In this document: in pieces, positions 27,394-37,247 of the stretch
How the letters are laid out: every line of letters starts with the position of its first letter
How positions within the stretch are numbered: the stretch's first letter is position 1
From: JBMOLK01 sp049325575
GTDB lineage: Bacteria > Bacillota > Clostridia > Acetivibrionales > Acetivibrionaceae
Assembly: GCA_049325575.1 (NCBI GenBank)
Contig: JBMOLK010000128.1
Coordinates: 21,270 to 85,269, forward strand
Direction: 5' to 3'
Length of the DNA stretch: 64,000 nt
Position numbers and translations under genes: made by a program
Notes under the pieces: model-generated
The model's database searches: none
What the model saw: the letters and a program-made list of their open reading frames with translations, nothing else
Told to the model about the DNA's origin: nothing

Positions 27394-29373
27394 ATGCCTG
27401 AATTTGTGATTGCGTCTGATTATAAGCCTTGCGGGGATCAACCCAAGGCTATAGATAAATTGGTTGAGGGTATTAATTTGGGATATAGAGGTCAGACCCT
27501 CCTTGGGGTTACCGGGTCGGGGAAGACCTTTACCATGGCAAATGTGATAGAGAGGGTACAGAAGCCTACACTTGTTATTGCTCACAACAAGACACTGGCA
27601 GCGCAGCTTTGCAGTGAGTTTAAGGAGTTCTTTCCAAATAACTGTGTTGAATACTTTGTCAGCTACTATGACTATTACCAGCCGGAAGCCTATATTCCGT
27701 CTACCGATACCTATATAGAAAAGGATTCATCGGTAAACGACGAGATAGATAAACTAAGACACTCGGCTACTTCTGCATTATTTGAGAGAAGAGACGTTAT
27801 AATAGTTGCAAGCGTTTCCTGCATTTATGGTTTGGGTGACCCTGAAGACTATACCGAACTTATGCTTTCTCTTAGAACCGGTATGACCAAGGATAGGGAT
27901 GAGATTATAAGAAAACTTGTAGATATACAATATGACAGGAATGAGATAGACTTTAAGAGAGGAAAGTTCAGGGCGAGGGGAGATGTGCTGGAGATATTCC
28001 CTGCATCATCATCCGACAAAGTAATACGGGTAGAGTTTTTTGGGGATGAAATTGAGAGGATCACCGAGGTTGACTCACTTACGGGAGAAATAACGGGGGT
28101 AAGGTCCCATGTAGCTATCTTTCCTGCATCTCACTATGCTACAACAAGGGCTAAAATGGAAAGAGCCATACTTTCTATAGAGCAGGAACTGGAAGAACGG
28201 CTTAAGGAACTTAAGTCCGAGGGGAAGCTTCTTGAGGCACAGAGGCTTGAGCAGAGGACAAGGTATGATCTTGAAATGATGCAGGAGGTAGGTTTTTGTC
28301 AGGGTATAGAGAACTACTCAAGGCATATAAGCGGTAGAACGTCCGGAAGTTCTCCTTTCACCCTTATAGACTACTTTCCTAAAGACTTCCTTATGATAAT
28401 TGATGAATCTCATGTAACCGTTTCCCAGGTAGGAGCCATGTATAACGGCGACAGGTCCAGAAAAGAATCACTGGTGGAGTATGGATTTAGATTGCCGTCT
28501 GCATTTGATAACCGACCACTTAAGTTTGCAGAGTTTGAAGAAAGGATTAACCAGATCGTATTTGTAAGTGCTACACCTGCAAAATATGAAAAGGAAAACT
28601 CGAAGCAGATTGTTGAGCAGATAATCAGGCCTACCGGGTTAATTGACCCTGAAGTTATAGTAAAACCGGTCAAGGGTCAGATAGACGATCTGATAGGAGA
28701 GATAAATGAAAGAGTTCAGAAAAGTCAGCGTGTGCTGGTGACTACACTTACCAAGAAAATGGCAGAGGACCTTACAGACTACCTCAAGGAATTGGACTTT
28801 AAGGTAAAGTATCTTCACTCGGATATTGACACCATTGAAAGAATGGAGATCATAAGGGATTTAAGGCTGGGAGTGTTTGATGTACTGATTGGAATTAATC
28901 TTTTAAGGGAAGGTCTGGATTTACCGGAGGTTTCTCTGGTAACTATTTTGGATGCTGACAAGGAAGGCTTCTTAAGGTCCGAAACATCCCTGATACAGAC
29001 AATCGGTAGGGCAGCAAGAAATGTTGAAGGAAAGGTTATAATGTATGCCGATGTAGTCACAGAGTCCATGAGAAGGGCTATAGGCGAAACAAATAGAAGA
29101 AGAAAAATTCAGATGGATTATAACCAGGCCCATGGTATAACTCCTAAGAGCATACAAAAGGGTATAAGGGCTGTAATTGAAGCAACCAAGGTTGCAGAGG
29201 AAGAAGCCAAATACTTTATCCGTGGTGATGAGGACTCCATGGACAAGGATGATATATTAAAGCTTATGGACAAGCTTATGAAGGAAATGAAAGATGCTGC
29301 TGCAGATTTACAGTTTGAGAGGGCGGCAGAGTTAAGAGATAAAATAAATGATCTCAAGAAGAAAATAGAGTAG
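27394..29373 (+). CDS. uvrB: UvrB, excinuclease ABC subunit B
   Basis: A full-length 659-residue UvrB. It has Walker A GVTGSGKT near residue 38, the damage-probing beta-hairpin region VSYYDYYQPEAY near residue 90, the helicase motifs DESHVT, FVSATP, GINLLREGLDLPE and QTIGRAARN, and a C-terminal UVR motif (LQFERAAELRDKI) for UvrC contact. UvrB receives damaged DNA from UvrA and forms the pre-incision complex in nucleotide excision repair. The ATG at 27394 follows GGGGGTATA. The promoter overlaps a LexA-like box, so damage induction is expected. uvrA lies 2.2 kb downstream in its own unit. Confidence 0.98.
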   Translation: MPEFVIASDYKPCGDQPKAIDKLVEGINLGYRGQTLLGVTGSGKTFTMANVIERVQKPTLVIAHNKTLAAQLCSEFKEFFPNNCVEYFVSYYDYYQPEAYIPSTDTYIEKDSSVNDEIDKLRHSATSALFERRDVIIVASVSCIYGLGDPEDYTELMLSLRTGMTKDRDEIIRKLVDIQYDRNEIDFKRGKFRARGDVLEIFPASSSDKVIRVEFFGDEIERITEVDSLTGEITGVRSHVAIFPASHYATTRAKMERAILSIEQELEERLKELKSEGKLLEAQRLEQRTRYDLEMMQEVGFCQGIENYSRHISGRTSGSSPFTLIDYFPKDFLMIIDESHVTVSQVGAMYNGDRSRKESLVEYGFRLPSAFDNRPLKFAEFEERINQIVFVSATPAKYEKENSKQIVEQIIRPTGLIDPEVIVKPVKGQIDDLIGEINERVQKSQRVLVTTLTKKMAEDLTDYLKELDFKVKYLHSDIDTIERMEIIRDLRLGVFDVLIGINLLREGLDLPEVSLVTILDADKEGFLRSETSLIQTIGRAARNVEGKVIMYADVVTESMRRAIGETNRRRKIQMDYNQAHGITPKSIQKGIRAVIEATKVAEEEAKYFIRGDEDSMDKDDILKLMDKLMKEMKDAAADLQFERAAELRDKINDLKKKIE

Positions 29374-29374
29374 G

Positions 29375-29393
29375 GACGGTTTCCGTCCCTTTG
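29375..29393. terminator. Terminator after uvrB
   Basis: GGGACGG and CCGTCCC pair around TTT, followed by TTTGCTTT. The site also lies at the end of the convergent 3D-domain gene. Confidence 0.75.
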
Positions 29394-29399
29394 CTTTAC

Positions 29400-30356
29400 T
29401 TAATCCAATATATAAACGTCTACTTGCTGTATGCCAAACTCATTGGCCTTATTATAAATAACCAGTTCCCCAGGCTTGTCTTCGCCAAAGAATATATCTA
29501 CAGAATGCCCCTTTATAAGGCTGCCTGTATCTTCAGCAACATATATTCCACTGAGGTGCTTGTATTTCTCGGGAAAAGATATGTATACCCTGGTGCCCAG
29601 GGGTATTACCGATGGATCTACGGCAATTGTCCGTCCAGCCTTGGCCTTTGTGCCGGACTTGGTAATACCGTATGCAGGATGTTCACGAGTTTTTTTGCAG
29701 CTTTTGTAGGATAAATCATAGGCTGTAGCTTTCATACACAGTTTTCCTTTGCTTTTCTTCATTACCTCTGAAATGTCCATCTTCTGCTGATGCAGTGAAA
29801 TGCTTCTTTCGTATTCAATTATTGATTTGCTTCGCGACAATAATGCCATTTTATTTACAATACGTTTTTGATTGTCATTGATGGCAGTATCAATTGCATG
29901 GCTGGATGAAACAGGGGAAGATACCCTTCCTGCCAGTCCAATTATGGCCTCTTTGCTATTTGTCAGGTATTTGCTGTTGCTTAGGGCTATTTCATTGTTT
30001 TCAAGAGCACTTTTGATATCCTCATTAGAGTTTGTTGAATATATCTTTGGGAAGCCGGTTAAGGAATATATGAGAATTATAAGAAGTATTGCGGACTCTG
30101 CAGCCACCTTCTTAAATTTCATAGATAACTTGTTGTTTCCTGAAGAATCATTTGTACTAACCTTACGCAATATAGATTTTAAATCATCTGAAAATCTAGG
30201 GTTTTCTATCTTTCTTAGTATTTCTTCAAGAACTTCAGGGTAGTTGAGTTTGCAAATATCTTCAAACCTTAAGTAGTCGGCAAGATATTTAATATCACTG
30301 TCCAACACCTCTTTGGGTACTGGATTATTCAGTATATTGCTCAAAACGTCTCCCAT
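29400..30356 (-). CDS. 3D-domain protein with cytoplasmic N-terminal region and one membrane helix
   Basis: Residues 1-80 are soluble and helical, rich in Asp, Glu and Lys. One hydrophobic helix lies at about 85-107 (AESAILLIILIYSLTGF). The outer part ends in a 3D domain (about 215-318) with the three aspartates in AVDPSVIPLGT, AEDTGS and VDIFF. This is the catalytic fold of lytic transglycosylase-like YocH/YuiC/MltA proteins that cut or bind peptidoglycan. The N-terminal part inside the cell is unusual because most members begin with a signal peptide. It may sense a cytoplasmic cue, but I see no known domain. The ATG at 30356 follows GGGGGAGT. Confidence 0.8.
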   Translation of the reverse strand: MGDVLSNILNNPVPKEVLDSDIKYLADYLRFEDICKLNYPEVLEEILRKIENPRFSDDLKSILRKVSTNDSSGNNKLSMKFKKVAAESAILLIILIYSLTGFPKIYSTNSNEDIKSALENNEIALSNSKYLTNSKEAIIGLAGRVSSPVSSSHAIDTAINDNQKRIVNKMALLSRSKSIIEYERSISLHQQKMDISEVMKKSKGKLCMKATAYDLSYKSCKKTREHPAYGITKSGTKAKAGRTIAVDPSVIPLGTRVYISFPEKYKHLSGIYVAEDTGSLIKGHSVDIFFGEDKPGELVIYNKANEFGIQQVDVYILD

Positions 30357-30653
30357 TAATACTCCCCCATAAAAAGGCCTTTGTTGTATAATCTGTAAAA
30401 TAGATCCGAAGCATTATTCTGTATATATAATATATTATAGCAAAAAATCCTTCCTTTTAAAGTACTATTTTCCTAAGTGCAATTTAAAGGATATAGAGAG
30501 CCGATAAAATTCCAAAAAAACATTATTATGCTACGGTTTTCCAGTATAACACTACAGTATTGACAACAGGCTGCAGCATTTGATAAAATACGTTTTGTAA
30601 ACAAATGGTATGAACAATACTTAGTTCATACAAGAAATATTGGGGGGAGATAA

Positions 30654-31388
30654 ATGGGGTTTTTTAAAATTATTAATAAGAGCCATTTGAAAGGATTTGT
30701 TGCAGGAATTGTTGCTTCTGCTATCCTCATTCCTACGTTTTCTTCAGCTGCAGGTACTTTGCAAAAAATAACAGCATCTATTAATACCGACATAAAAATT
30801 ACCTGGAATGGAGCGCCTTTTGTCCCTACCGAACCGGATGGAACAAAGCTTTATCCTATTGTCTATAACAATAGAACTTATCTTCCCGTTAGGTACATAG
30901 CAGAAAAGGCAGAAGTCAAGGTGGGCTGGGATTCAATAACTAAAACGGTTATGTTAGACAATAGACTTAGTAAAGTAATTAGTTACAGCGAAGCTTTTGA
31001 CGCAGTTGAACTTGGGATGACTATGGATAAGGTAGATTTTATCCTTGGAAGCCCCCAAAGGACAGAAGCTTCTAAATCATTTATTAGAAAGGACTATAGA
31101 TGGCAGTATGACAGTACGGAAGTAAAAGGTGAAGATAATGACGGATATATTATAGTGACATTTATAAACGGTGAATTTAGCGGAAAAACTTCCTCCGGTG
31201 TTTCTAAAGAAATAGAACAGAAGATAGAAGGGCTTACTACCATTTCATCAATAACATCAAAACTTGGAAAGTGGTATTCTTTATCAGAAGTTCAATATGT
31301 TGAAGAGTATTATATTTGGGATTATCCTGATGGTGATCTTAAGCTAACAGTGAAAGATAATAAAGTTGTTGATAAGAAAAAAATATAA
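30654..31388 (+). CDS. Secreted copper amine oxidase N-terminal-like (stalk) domain protein
   Basis: A signal or anchor segment (about 12-33, KGFVAGIVASAILIPTFSSAA) precedes a stalk domain of the copper amine oxidase N-terminal type (about 40-103), seen in the stretch YNNRTYLPVRYIAEKAEVKVGWD. The last 140 residues contain two weak repeats resembling SmpA/OmlA-type modules (LGMTMDKVDFILGSPQR, then ITSKLGKWYSLSEVQYVEEYY). The stalk domain is common in secreted and wall proteins of clostridia, with no enzymatic role. The function is otherwise unknown. The ATG at 30654 follows GGGGGGAG. A strong terminator follows. Confidence 0.82.
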   Translation: MGFFKIINKSHLKGFVAGIVASAILIPTFSSAAGTLQKITASINTDIKITWNGAPFVPTEPDGTKLYPIVYNNRTYLPVRYIAEKAEVKVGWDSITKTVMLDNRLSKVISYSEAFDAVELGMTMDKVDFILGSPQRTEASKSFIRKDYRWQYDSTEVKGEDNDGYIIVTFINGEFSGKTSSGVSKEIEQKIEGLTTISSITSKLGKWYSLSEVQYVEEYYIWDYPDGDLKLTVKDNKVVDKKKI

Positions 31389-31428
31389 GATGTTTGACTT
31401 TAAGAAAGTTTGAAAGTCTCATGTAATC

Positions 31429-31470
31429 AAAACCTCTTTACCCTATAAATAGTAGAGTAAAGAGGTTTTA
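31429..31470 (+). terminator. Rho-independent terminator
   Basis: AAAACCTCTTTAC and GTAAAGAGGTTTT are exact reverse complements around a 14-base loop. Confidence 0.88.
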
Positions 31471-31557
31471 TATATCTAAGGGATTTATTGTTTTATAAAA
31501 AAATAAACAGATAAATATGGTAAAAATCAATGGCGTAAAAAATATTTATAAAAAATA

Positions 31558-31571
31558 CGAACTGATGTTTG
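31558..31571. promoter_or_regulatory. LexA/DinR SOS box upstream of uvrA
   Basis: CGAACTGATGTTTG fits the Gram-positive LexA consensus CGAACNNNNGTTYG at every defined position. It overlaps the -35 region of the uvrA promoter: TTGCTT at 31569-31574 and TATAAT at 31591-31596, 16 bases apart. Confidence 0.75.
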
Positions 31572-31640
31572 CTTTTTTTGATATATTTGATATAATATTA
31601 GCTGTTCTTAATGCTAATTAGAAATGAAGCAGGTGTTTAT

Positions 31641-34463
31641 ATGATAAGGGATAATATCTTTATAAAGGGTGCAAGAGAGCATAATTTAAAGAATATAGAT
31701 GTTGAAATACCAAGAGACAAGTTCGTGGTGATTACAGGCCTTAGTGGGTCCGGTAAGTCTTCGCTGGCTTTTGATACCATATATGCCGAGGGTCAAAGAC
31801 GCTACGTGGAGTCTTTATCTGCTTATGCAAGACAGTTCTTGGGCCAGATGGAGAAGCCGGATGTTGATTATATAGACGGTTTATCGCCAGCGATATCCAT
31901 AGACCAGAAGACTACCAGCAGGAATCCGCGTTCAACAGTTGGGACTGTGACTGAAATATATGACTATTTGAGGCTTCTTTATGCAAGAATAGGTATTCCT
32001 CACTGCCATAACTGCGGCAAGGAGATTTCGCAGCAAACTGTAGACCAGATGGTTGACCATATCATGGAGCTTGAAGAAGGTACAAGGATACAGCTTTTAG
32101 CTCCTGTGGTAAGGGGAAGGAAAGGCGAATATCACAAGCTTATTGAGGATATTAAAAAGGGTGGATACGTAAGGGTTAGAATAGATGGAGAGGTAATGGA
32201 TATTAACGATCCTATAAACCTTGATAAGAATAAAAAGCATAGTATTGAAATTGTAGTGGATAGGCTTGTGGTTAGGCCTGATATTCATAAGAGACTTTCG
32301 GACTCAATAGAGACAGTGCTTCATCTAAGCAGCGGGATACTTGTTGTTGATGTTGTTGGAAAGGAAGAGCTGCTGTTCAGTCAGAATTTTGCCTGTAATG
32401 ACTGTGGTGTAAGTATTGAAGAGCTGGCACCCAGGATGTTTTCTTTTAACAACCCCTTTGGAGCCTGTCCAGTGTGCAGTGGACTAGGGACGCTAATGAA
32501 GATAGACCCTGACCTCGTTATGCCGGACAAGACCCTGTCCTTGGCAGAAGGTGCCATTAAAGCCGGAGGATGGAACATAGCCAATGAGGAAGGCTATGCC
32601 AGAATGTATATAAACGCACTGACAAGGCACTATAATTTTAGTGTCAAAACTCCAATTGAAAAACTTCCTTCGCATATCGTTGATATCATTCTTTATGGCA
32701 ACAATGGTGAAAGAATAAAGGTAGACTATGAGAAGGAATATGGTAAAGGCTCTTTCATGTCCTCATTTGAAGGGATTATTAACAGTATGGAAAGACGTTA
32801 TAAGGAGACACAGTCTGAAGGAATGAAGCAGTACTACGAGGAGTTCATGAGCAACAACCCTTGTCCGGAGTGTAAAGGAGCCAGATTGAAGAAAGAAAGT
32901 CTTGCTGTCACTGTAGGAGGCAGGAATGTGTATGAAGTATGCTCTATTCCTGTAGGAGAAGCAAAGCGGTTTTTTGATGAGTTGAACCTTACGGAGAGAC
33001 ATAGACTAATTGCTCACCAGATACTAAAAGAGATAAATGAGAGATTGGGTTTTCTGGTTGATGTAGGACTTGACTATCTGACATTGTCAAGGTCTGCAGG
33101 AACACTTTCAGGCGGTGAAGCCCAGAGAATAAGACTGGCTACTCAAATAGGTTCAGGACTTATGGGGGTGTTGTACATTCTGGATGAACCAAGCATTGGT
33201 CTTCATCAGAGGGATAATGACAGACTTTTAAGGACCCTAAAGAAGATGAGGAACCTTGGAAACACTTTGATAGTGGTTGAGCATGATGAGGATACCATGT
33301 ACGCCTCTGATTATATAATTGACTTGGGGCCCGGCGCAGGGGTTCATGGCGGACAGATAGTCGCCAAGGGTACTGTGGAAGAGATAAAGAGTAATGCCAA
33401 TTCGATTACAGGCCAGTATCTAAGCGGAAGAAAAAAAATAGGGGTTCCGGAGAAAAGACGACAGCCCAACGGAAAATGGCTTGAAGTTATTGGAGCAAGG
33501 GAAAACAACTTAAAGAATATAGATGTAAAGATTCCTTTGGGAGTGTTTACATGCATAACAGGAGTATCTGGATCTGGTAAAAGCTCACTTGTAAATGAAA
33601 TTCTGTATAAAAAACTGGCCAATGAACTTAATAAGGCAAGGTTAAGGCCGGGAGAGCATGACTGTATAAAAGGACTTGAGCACCTTGACAAGGTTATAGA
33701 TATAGATCAGTCACCTATAGGACGTACCCCAAGGTCCAACCCGGGAACTTATACCGGCGTGTTTGACTTTATAAGAGAAATATTTTCAGGGACTACCGAA
33801 GCAAAAATGAGGGGCTACAAATCAGGCCGTTTCAGCTTCAATGTCAAGGGTGGACGTTGTGAAGCCTGCAGTGGTGATGGAATAATAAAGATAGAAATGC
33901 ACTTTTTACCTGATATTTATGTGCCATGTGAGGTGTGTAAGGGTAAGAGATATAACAGAGAGACTTTGGAGGTAAGGTACAAGGGTAAGAATATTGCAGA
34001 GGTTCTTGATATGACAGTTGAAGATGCCCTTGAATTCTTCAAGAACATACCGAGAGTACAAAGAAAGCTTCAAACTTTATATGATGTAGGGTTGGGTTAT
34101 ATAAAGGTTGGACAGTCTTCAACCACTCTTTCAGGCGGAGAAGCCCAAAGAGTGAAGCTTGCCACCGAACTTTCAAAGAGAAGTACCGGTAAAACAATGT
34201 ATATTCTTGATGAGCCCACTACCGGACTTCATATAGCAGATGTGCACAGGCTTATAGATATTTTGCAAAGATTGGTTGATGCAGGAAACACAGTGGTTGT
34301 AATTGAACATAATCTTGATGTTATAAAGACTGCAGACCATGTTATAGATTTGGGTCCTGAAGGTGGAAATAAAGGTGGAAATGTTGTAGCACAAGGTACA
34401 CCGGAGGAAATAATAAAAGTTAAGGACTCCTATACAGGTCAATTTCTTAAGAAGATTTTATAG
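31641..34463 (+). CDS. uvrA: UvrA, excinuclease ABC subunit A
   Basis: A full-length UvrA of about 940 residues with two ABC ATPase modules. Walker A motifs are GLSGSGKSS near residue 32 and GVSGSGKSS near 640. The signature motifs are LSGGEAQR in each half. Zinc-binding cysteine pairs (CHNCG, CNDCG with CPVCSG, and CEACSGDG with CEVCKG) lie in the insertion and zinc-finger regions. UvrA dimers scan DNA for damage and load UvrB. I chose the ATG at 31641 behind GCAGGTG rather than the in-frame upstream ATG at 31611, which lacks a site and sits close to the promoter. It is controlled by its own LexA box. Confidence 0.98.
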   Translation: MIRDNIFIKGAREHNLKNIDVEIPRDKFVVITGLSGSGKSSLAFDTIYAEGQRRYVESLSAYARQFLGQMEKPDVDYIDGLSPAISIDQKTTSRNPRSTVGTVTEIYDYLRLLYARIGIPHCHNCGKEISQQTVDQMVDHIMELEEGTRIQLLAPVVRGRKGEYHKLIEDIKKGGYVRVRIDGEVMDINDPINLDKNKKHSIEIVVDRLVVRPDIHKRLSDSIETVLHLSSGILVVDVVGKEELLFSQNFACNDCGVSIEELAPRMFSFNNPFGACPVCSGLGTLMKIDPDLVMPDKTLSLAEGAIKAGGWNIANEEGYARMYINALTRHYNFSVKTPIEKLPSHIVDIILYGNNGERIKVDYEKEYGKGSFMSSFEGIINSMERRYKETQSEGMKQYYEEFMSNNPCPECKGARLKKESLAVTVGGRNVYEVCSIPVGEAKRFFDELNLTERHRLIAHQILKEINERLGFLVDVGLDYLTLSRSAGTLSGGEAQRIRLATQIGSGLMGVLYILDEPSIGLHQRDNDRLLRTLKKMRNLGNTLIVVEHDEDTMYASDYIIDLGPGAGVHGGQIVAKGTVEEIKSNANSITGQYLSGRKKIGVPEKRRQPNGKWLEVIGARENNLKNIDVKIPLGVFTCITGVSGSGKSSLVNEILYKKLANELNKARLRPGEHDCIKGLEHLDKVIDIDQSPIGRTPRSNPGTYTGVFDFIREIFSGTTEAKMRGYKSGRFSFNVKGGRCEACSGDGIIKIEMHFLPDIYVPCEVCKGKRYNRETLEVRYKGKNIAEVLDMTVEDALEFFKNIPRVQRKLQTLYDVGLGYIKVGQSSTTLSGGEAQRVKLATELSKRSTGKTMYILDEPTTGLHIADVHRLIDILQRLVDAGNTVVVIEHNLDVIKTADHVIDLGPEGGNKGGNVVAQGTPEEIIKVKDSYTGQFLKKIL

Positions 34464-34847
34464 TAAGAGTCTTAAGTATTTGTAGTATCTTTCATACAAA
34501 TTGTAAAATATACCCAGTAGTACCTATGTTGTTTAAGATGCAGATATCTTAATAAAAACATAGGTATTATAATTTACAGCAAGTTAAACTTGATTATTTA
34601 TCCAGGTGAATAGAATGATGCTTTCAATATTGTTAGACCAAAGATATAATGTATGTTATACTTGAGATAAGAAAAAATTATAAAAGATTGTTAATTTTTC
34701 ACTTTAAGATATGTGTTATGTAAAATTTATAATAAAGATAAATATTAGGAAATGTGTTAGCATAAAGTAGATTAAGTGGAAATGCAAGATTTATAGTATA
34801 TGTGTAGACTGCTGCTCTATATGAGCTTTAGATAGGAGATGGTAGTT
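34464..34847. other. Intergenic region between uvrA and the clpE-like gene
   Basis: It contains a long hairpin (34521-34566) and a possible promoter, TTAGAC at 34633-34638 and TATACT at 34657-34662 with an 18-base spacer. That promoter would give the clpE-like gene a leader of about 180 bases. No CtsR heptad repeat or CIRCE element was found by eye. Confidence 0.4.
34521..34566 (+). terminator. Long imperfect hairpin after uvrA
   Basis: TACCTATGTT and AACATAGGTA form the outer stem, and TTTAAGAT with ATCTTAA forms the inner stem. TTATAATTT follows. Its position 60 bases after uvrA suits a terminator, though the U tract is interrupted. Confidence 0.55.
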
Positions 34848-37178
34848 ATGATGATGTGTTCAGTTTGTAAAGAAAATTTGGCAGTTGTATTTATAACAAA
34901 AATAATAGATGGTAAGCAAACACAGGAGGGACTGTGTTTTTCATGTGCTAAAAAGCAGGGTATTCAACCCATAAATCAGATTCTTGAGCAGACCGGTATA
35001 TCCGAAGATGAGATAGATGACTTAAACAAGCAGATGGGCAATTTGTTTGAGGAAATAGATATAAACAGTTTGAACAGTTCACCTTCAGATACAGGGGCTT
35101 CAAACACTGCCAATCCTTTTCTAAACTTGATTAACAAGTCCTTTTTTAAGTCCAATGACAGTTCCAATTCAAAGGAAGAGTCTAAGGATTCAAAGGAAGA
35201 AGCCAGCAAGGAAGAAAAGGATAGTAAAAACAGCACAAGAACCAAGACCCAGGAGAAAAAGGCTCCAAAGAAGAAAAAGTATCTGGATGCTTATGGTACC
35301 AACTTGATTGAGAAAGCCAAGGAAGGTAAGATAGACCGGGTAATAGGAAGAAATAGAGAGATAGACAGGGTTATTCAGGTGCTAAATAGAAGAAACAAAA
35401 ACAATCCCGTGCTGATTGGTGAACCCGGGGTGGGTAAGACAGCTATTGCTGAAGGACTTGCTGTAAGAATTGCTGAAAGGGAAGTTCCGGCAAAGCTTTT
35501 CAATACGGAAATATATGTACTGGATCTTACAGGTATTGTTGCGGGTACCCAGTTCAGAGGACAGTTTGAAAGCCGTATGAAGGGTATTATTGAAGAGACA
35601 AAGGCCCTGGGAAACATTATACTAGTCATAGATGAGCTTCATAATATAATGGGAGCAGGGGAAGCAGAAGGGGCAATGAATGCTGCAAATATACTAAAAC
35701 CTGCTCTGGCAAAGGGTGAGGTACAGGTAATCGGTGCTACTACGCTTAATGAGTATAGAAAGCATATTGAGAAGGACACAGCCCTTGAGAGAAGATTCCA
35801 GCCTGTACTTGTTGAAGAACCTTCCGTTGAGGAAACAATAGAAATTCTAAAGGGTATTAAGGGCTACTATGAAAGCTATCACAGGGTTAAAATATCCGAT
35901 GAGATAATAAGAACTGCTGTAATTCTCTCTGAAAGGTATATTACTGATAGATTTCTGCCTGACAAGGCTATAGATGTATTGGATGAAGCGGGGTCCAGAG
36001 CTAATATCAAGAATGTAGGGCTGGTTGAATTTGAAGCCATAAAAGAAGAGCTTAAGAAGGTACAGGAAGAAAAAGAGACTGCTATTTCAGCTGATTCCAT
36101 TGAGGATTATCAGAAGGCAGCTGACCTTAAGGTTAGAGAGTGTAAGCTTCTTCAGCAGATAAAGGAAATGGAATATAAGAATAAGGACATGGAGATAACA
36201 CTGGATGATGTGGCTTATGTAATAGAGTCATGGACCAAGATTCCCGTTCAGAGGCTCACTGAGATTGAGGCCAGGAAACTTCTAAACCTTGAGGAAAGGC
36301 TTCACAACAGGGTTGTAGGACAGAATGACGCGGTGAAAAGTGTAGCAAAAGCAATAAGAAGAAACAGGGCTGATTTTAAGAAGAAGAAAAAACCTGCATC
36401 CTTCATATTTGTAGGACCTACAGGTGTAGGAAAAACGGAGCTTGTAAGAGCTCTTGCCATAGAGCTTTTTGAAAGTGAAGAAGCACTGATAAGGCTCGAT
36501 ATGTCCGAATATATGGAAAAGCATACGGTATCCAAGCTTATTGGAGCACCTCCCGGTTATGTGGGATATGATGAAGGAGGACAGCTTACCGAAAAAATAA
36601 GGAGAAAGCCTTATTCAGTTATACTATTGGATGAAATAGAAAAAGCACATCCCGATGTTTTTAATATGCTTTTACAGGTGCTGGAAGATGGTAGAGCTAC
36701 CGATAGTCATGGAAGAACAGTAAGCTTTGAGAATACAGTGCTTATAATGACATCTAACGCTGGCACCAGCCTTAAGGCAAGCGGTATCGGATTTGCAAAT
36801 GACGGCTATATTGCCCTGGAAAATAAAATAAAGGATGTCCTTAAGGAAACCTTCAGACCGGAATTTTTAAACAGGATAGATGAGATAATTGTATTTAATG
36901 AGCTATCAAGAGACGAGCTAAGGCAAATAGTTGACCTTATGCTTAAAGAGATATTAAGTGAAGTTGAAAATAAGAATATGACAATTGAAATTAAGGACAG
37001 TGTTAAGGAGTTTATCCTTCATAAAGGATACGATCCAAAATATGGTGCAAGGCCTCTTAGAAGAACAATACAGAAGTATATTGAGGATGAACTTACCGAT
37101 ATGTATCTTAAAGGAATGTATAAGGAAGGAAGTAATATAGTGGTAGATGTGGAAGATGGTAATTTGGTATTTAAGTAA
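34848..37178 (+). CDS. clpE: ClpE-like AAA+ unfoldase with N-terminal zinc finger
   Basis: The N-terminus is a zinc finger (CSVC and CFSC, about 23 residues apart) in place of the ClpC N-domain. An acidic/Ser-rich linker (about 75-140) follows. The first AAA+ module has Walker A GEPGVGKT, a UVR-like middle segment follows near residue 400, and the second AAA+ module has GPTGVGKT. An IGF tripeptide in ASGIGFAND sits where ClpC and ClpE dock ClpP, so the product should unfold proteins for the ClpP protease. At 776 residues it is typical of ClpE. I chose the ATG at 34848, nine bases after AGGAG; the ATG at 34839 overlaps that site. No mcsA, mcsB or ctsR gene is adjacent. Confidence 0.9.
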   Translation: MMMCSVCKENLAVVFITKIIDGKQTQEGLCFSCAKKQGIQPINQILEQTGISEDEIDDLNKQMGNLFEEIDINSLNSSPSDTGASNTANPFLNLINKSFFKSNDSSNSKEESKDSKEEASKEEKDSKNSTRTKTQEKKAPKKKKYLDAYGTNLIEKAKEGKIDRVIGRNREIDRVIQVLNRRNKNNPVLIGEPGVGKTAIAEGLAVRIAEREVPAKLFNTEIYVLDLTGIVAGTQFRGQFESRMKGIIEETKALGNIILVIDELHNIMGAGEAEGAMNAANILKPALAKGEVQVIGATTLNEYRKHIEKDTALERRFQPVLVEEPSVEETIEILKGIKGYYESYHRVKISDEIIRTAVILSERYITDRFLPDKAIDVLDEAGSRANIKNVGLVEFEAIKEELKKVQEEKETAISADSIEDYQKAADLKVRECKLLQQIKEMEYKNKDMEITLDDVAYVIESWTKIPVQRLTEIEARKLLNLEERLHNRVVGQNDAVKSVAKAIRRNRADFKKKKKPASFIFVGPTGVGKTELVRALAIELFESEEALIRLDMSEYMEKHTVSKLIGAPPGYVGYDEGGQLTEKIRRKPYSVILLDEIEKAHPDVFNMLLQVLEDGRATDSHGRTVSFENTVLIMTSNAGTSLKASGIGFANDGYIALENKIKDVLKETFRPEFLNRIDEIIVFNELSRDELRQIVDLMLKEILSEVENKNMTIEIKDSVKEFILHKGYDPKYGARPLRRTIQKYIEDELTDMYLKGMYKEGSNIVVDVEDGNLVFK

Positions 37179-37209
37179 TGTTTAAATGACCATAGAAAAT
37201 ATGCAAACA

Positions 37210-37244
37210 AAAGGCAGGTCTAATATAGATACCTGCCTTTCTCT
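37210..37244. terminator. Bidirectional terminator between clpE and phoR
   Basis: AAAGGCAGGT and ACCTGCCTTT pair around an 11-base loop, followed by CTCTTTCTT. Confidence 0.8.
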
Positions 37245-37247
37245 TTC

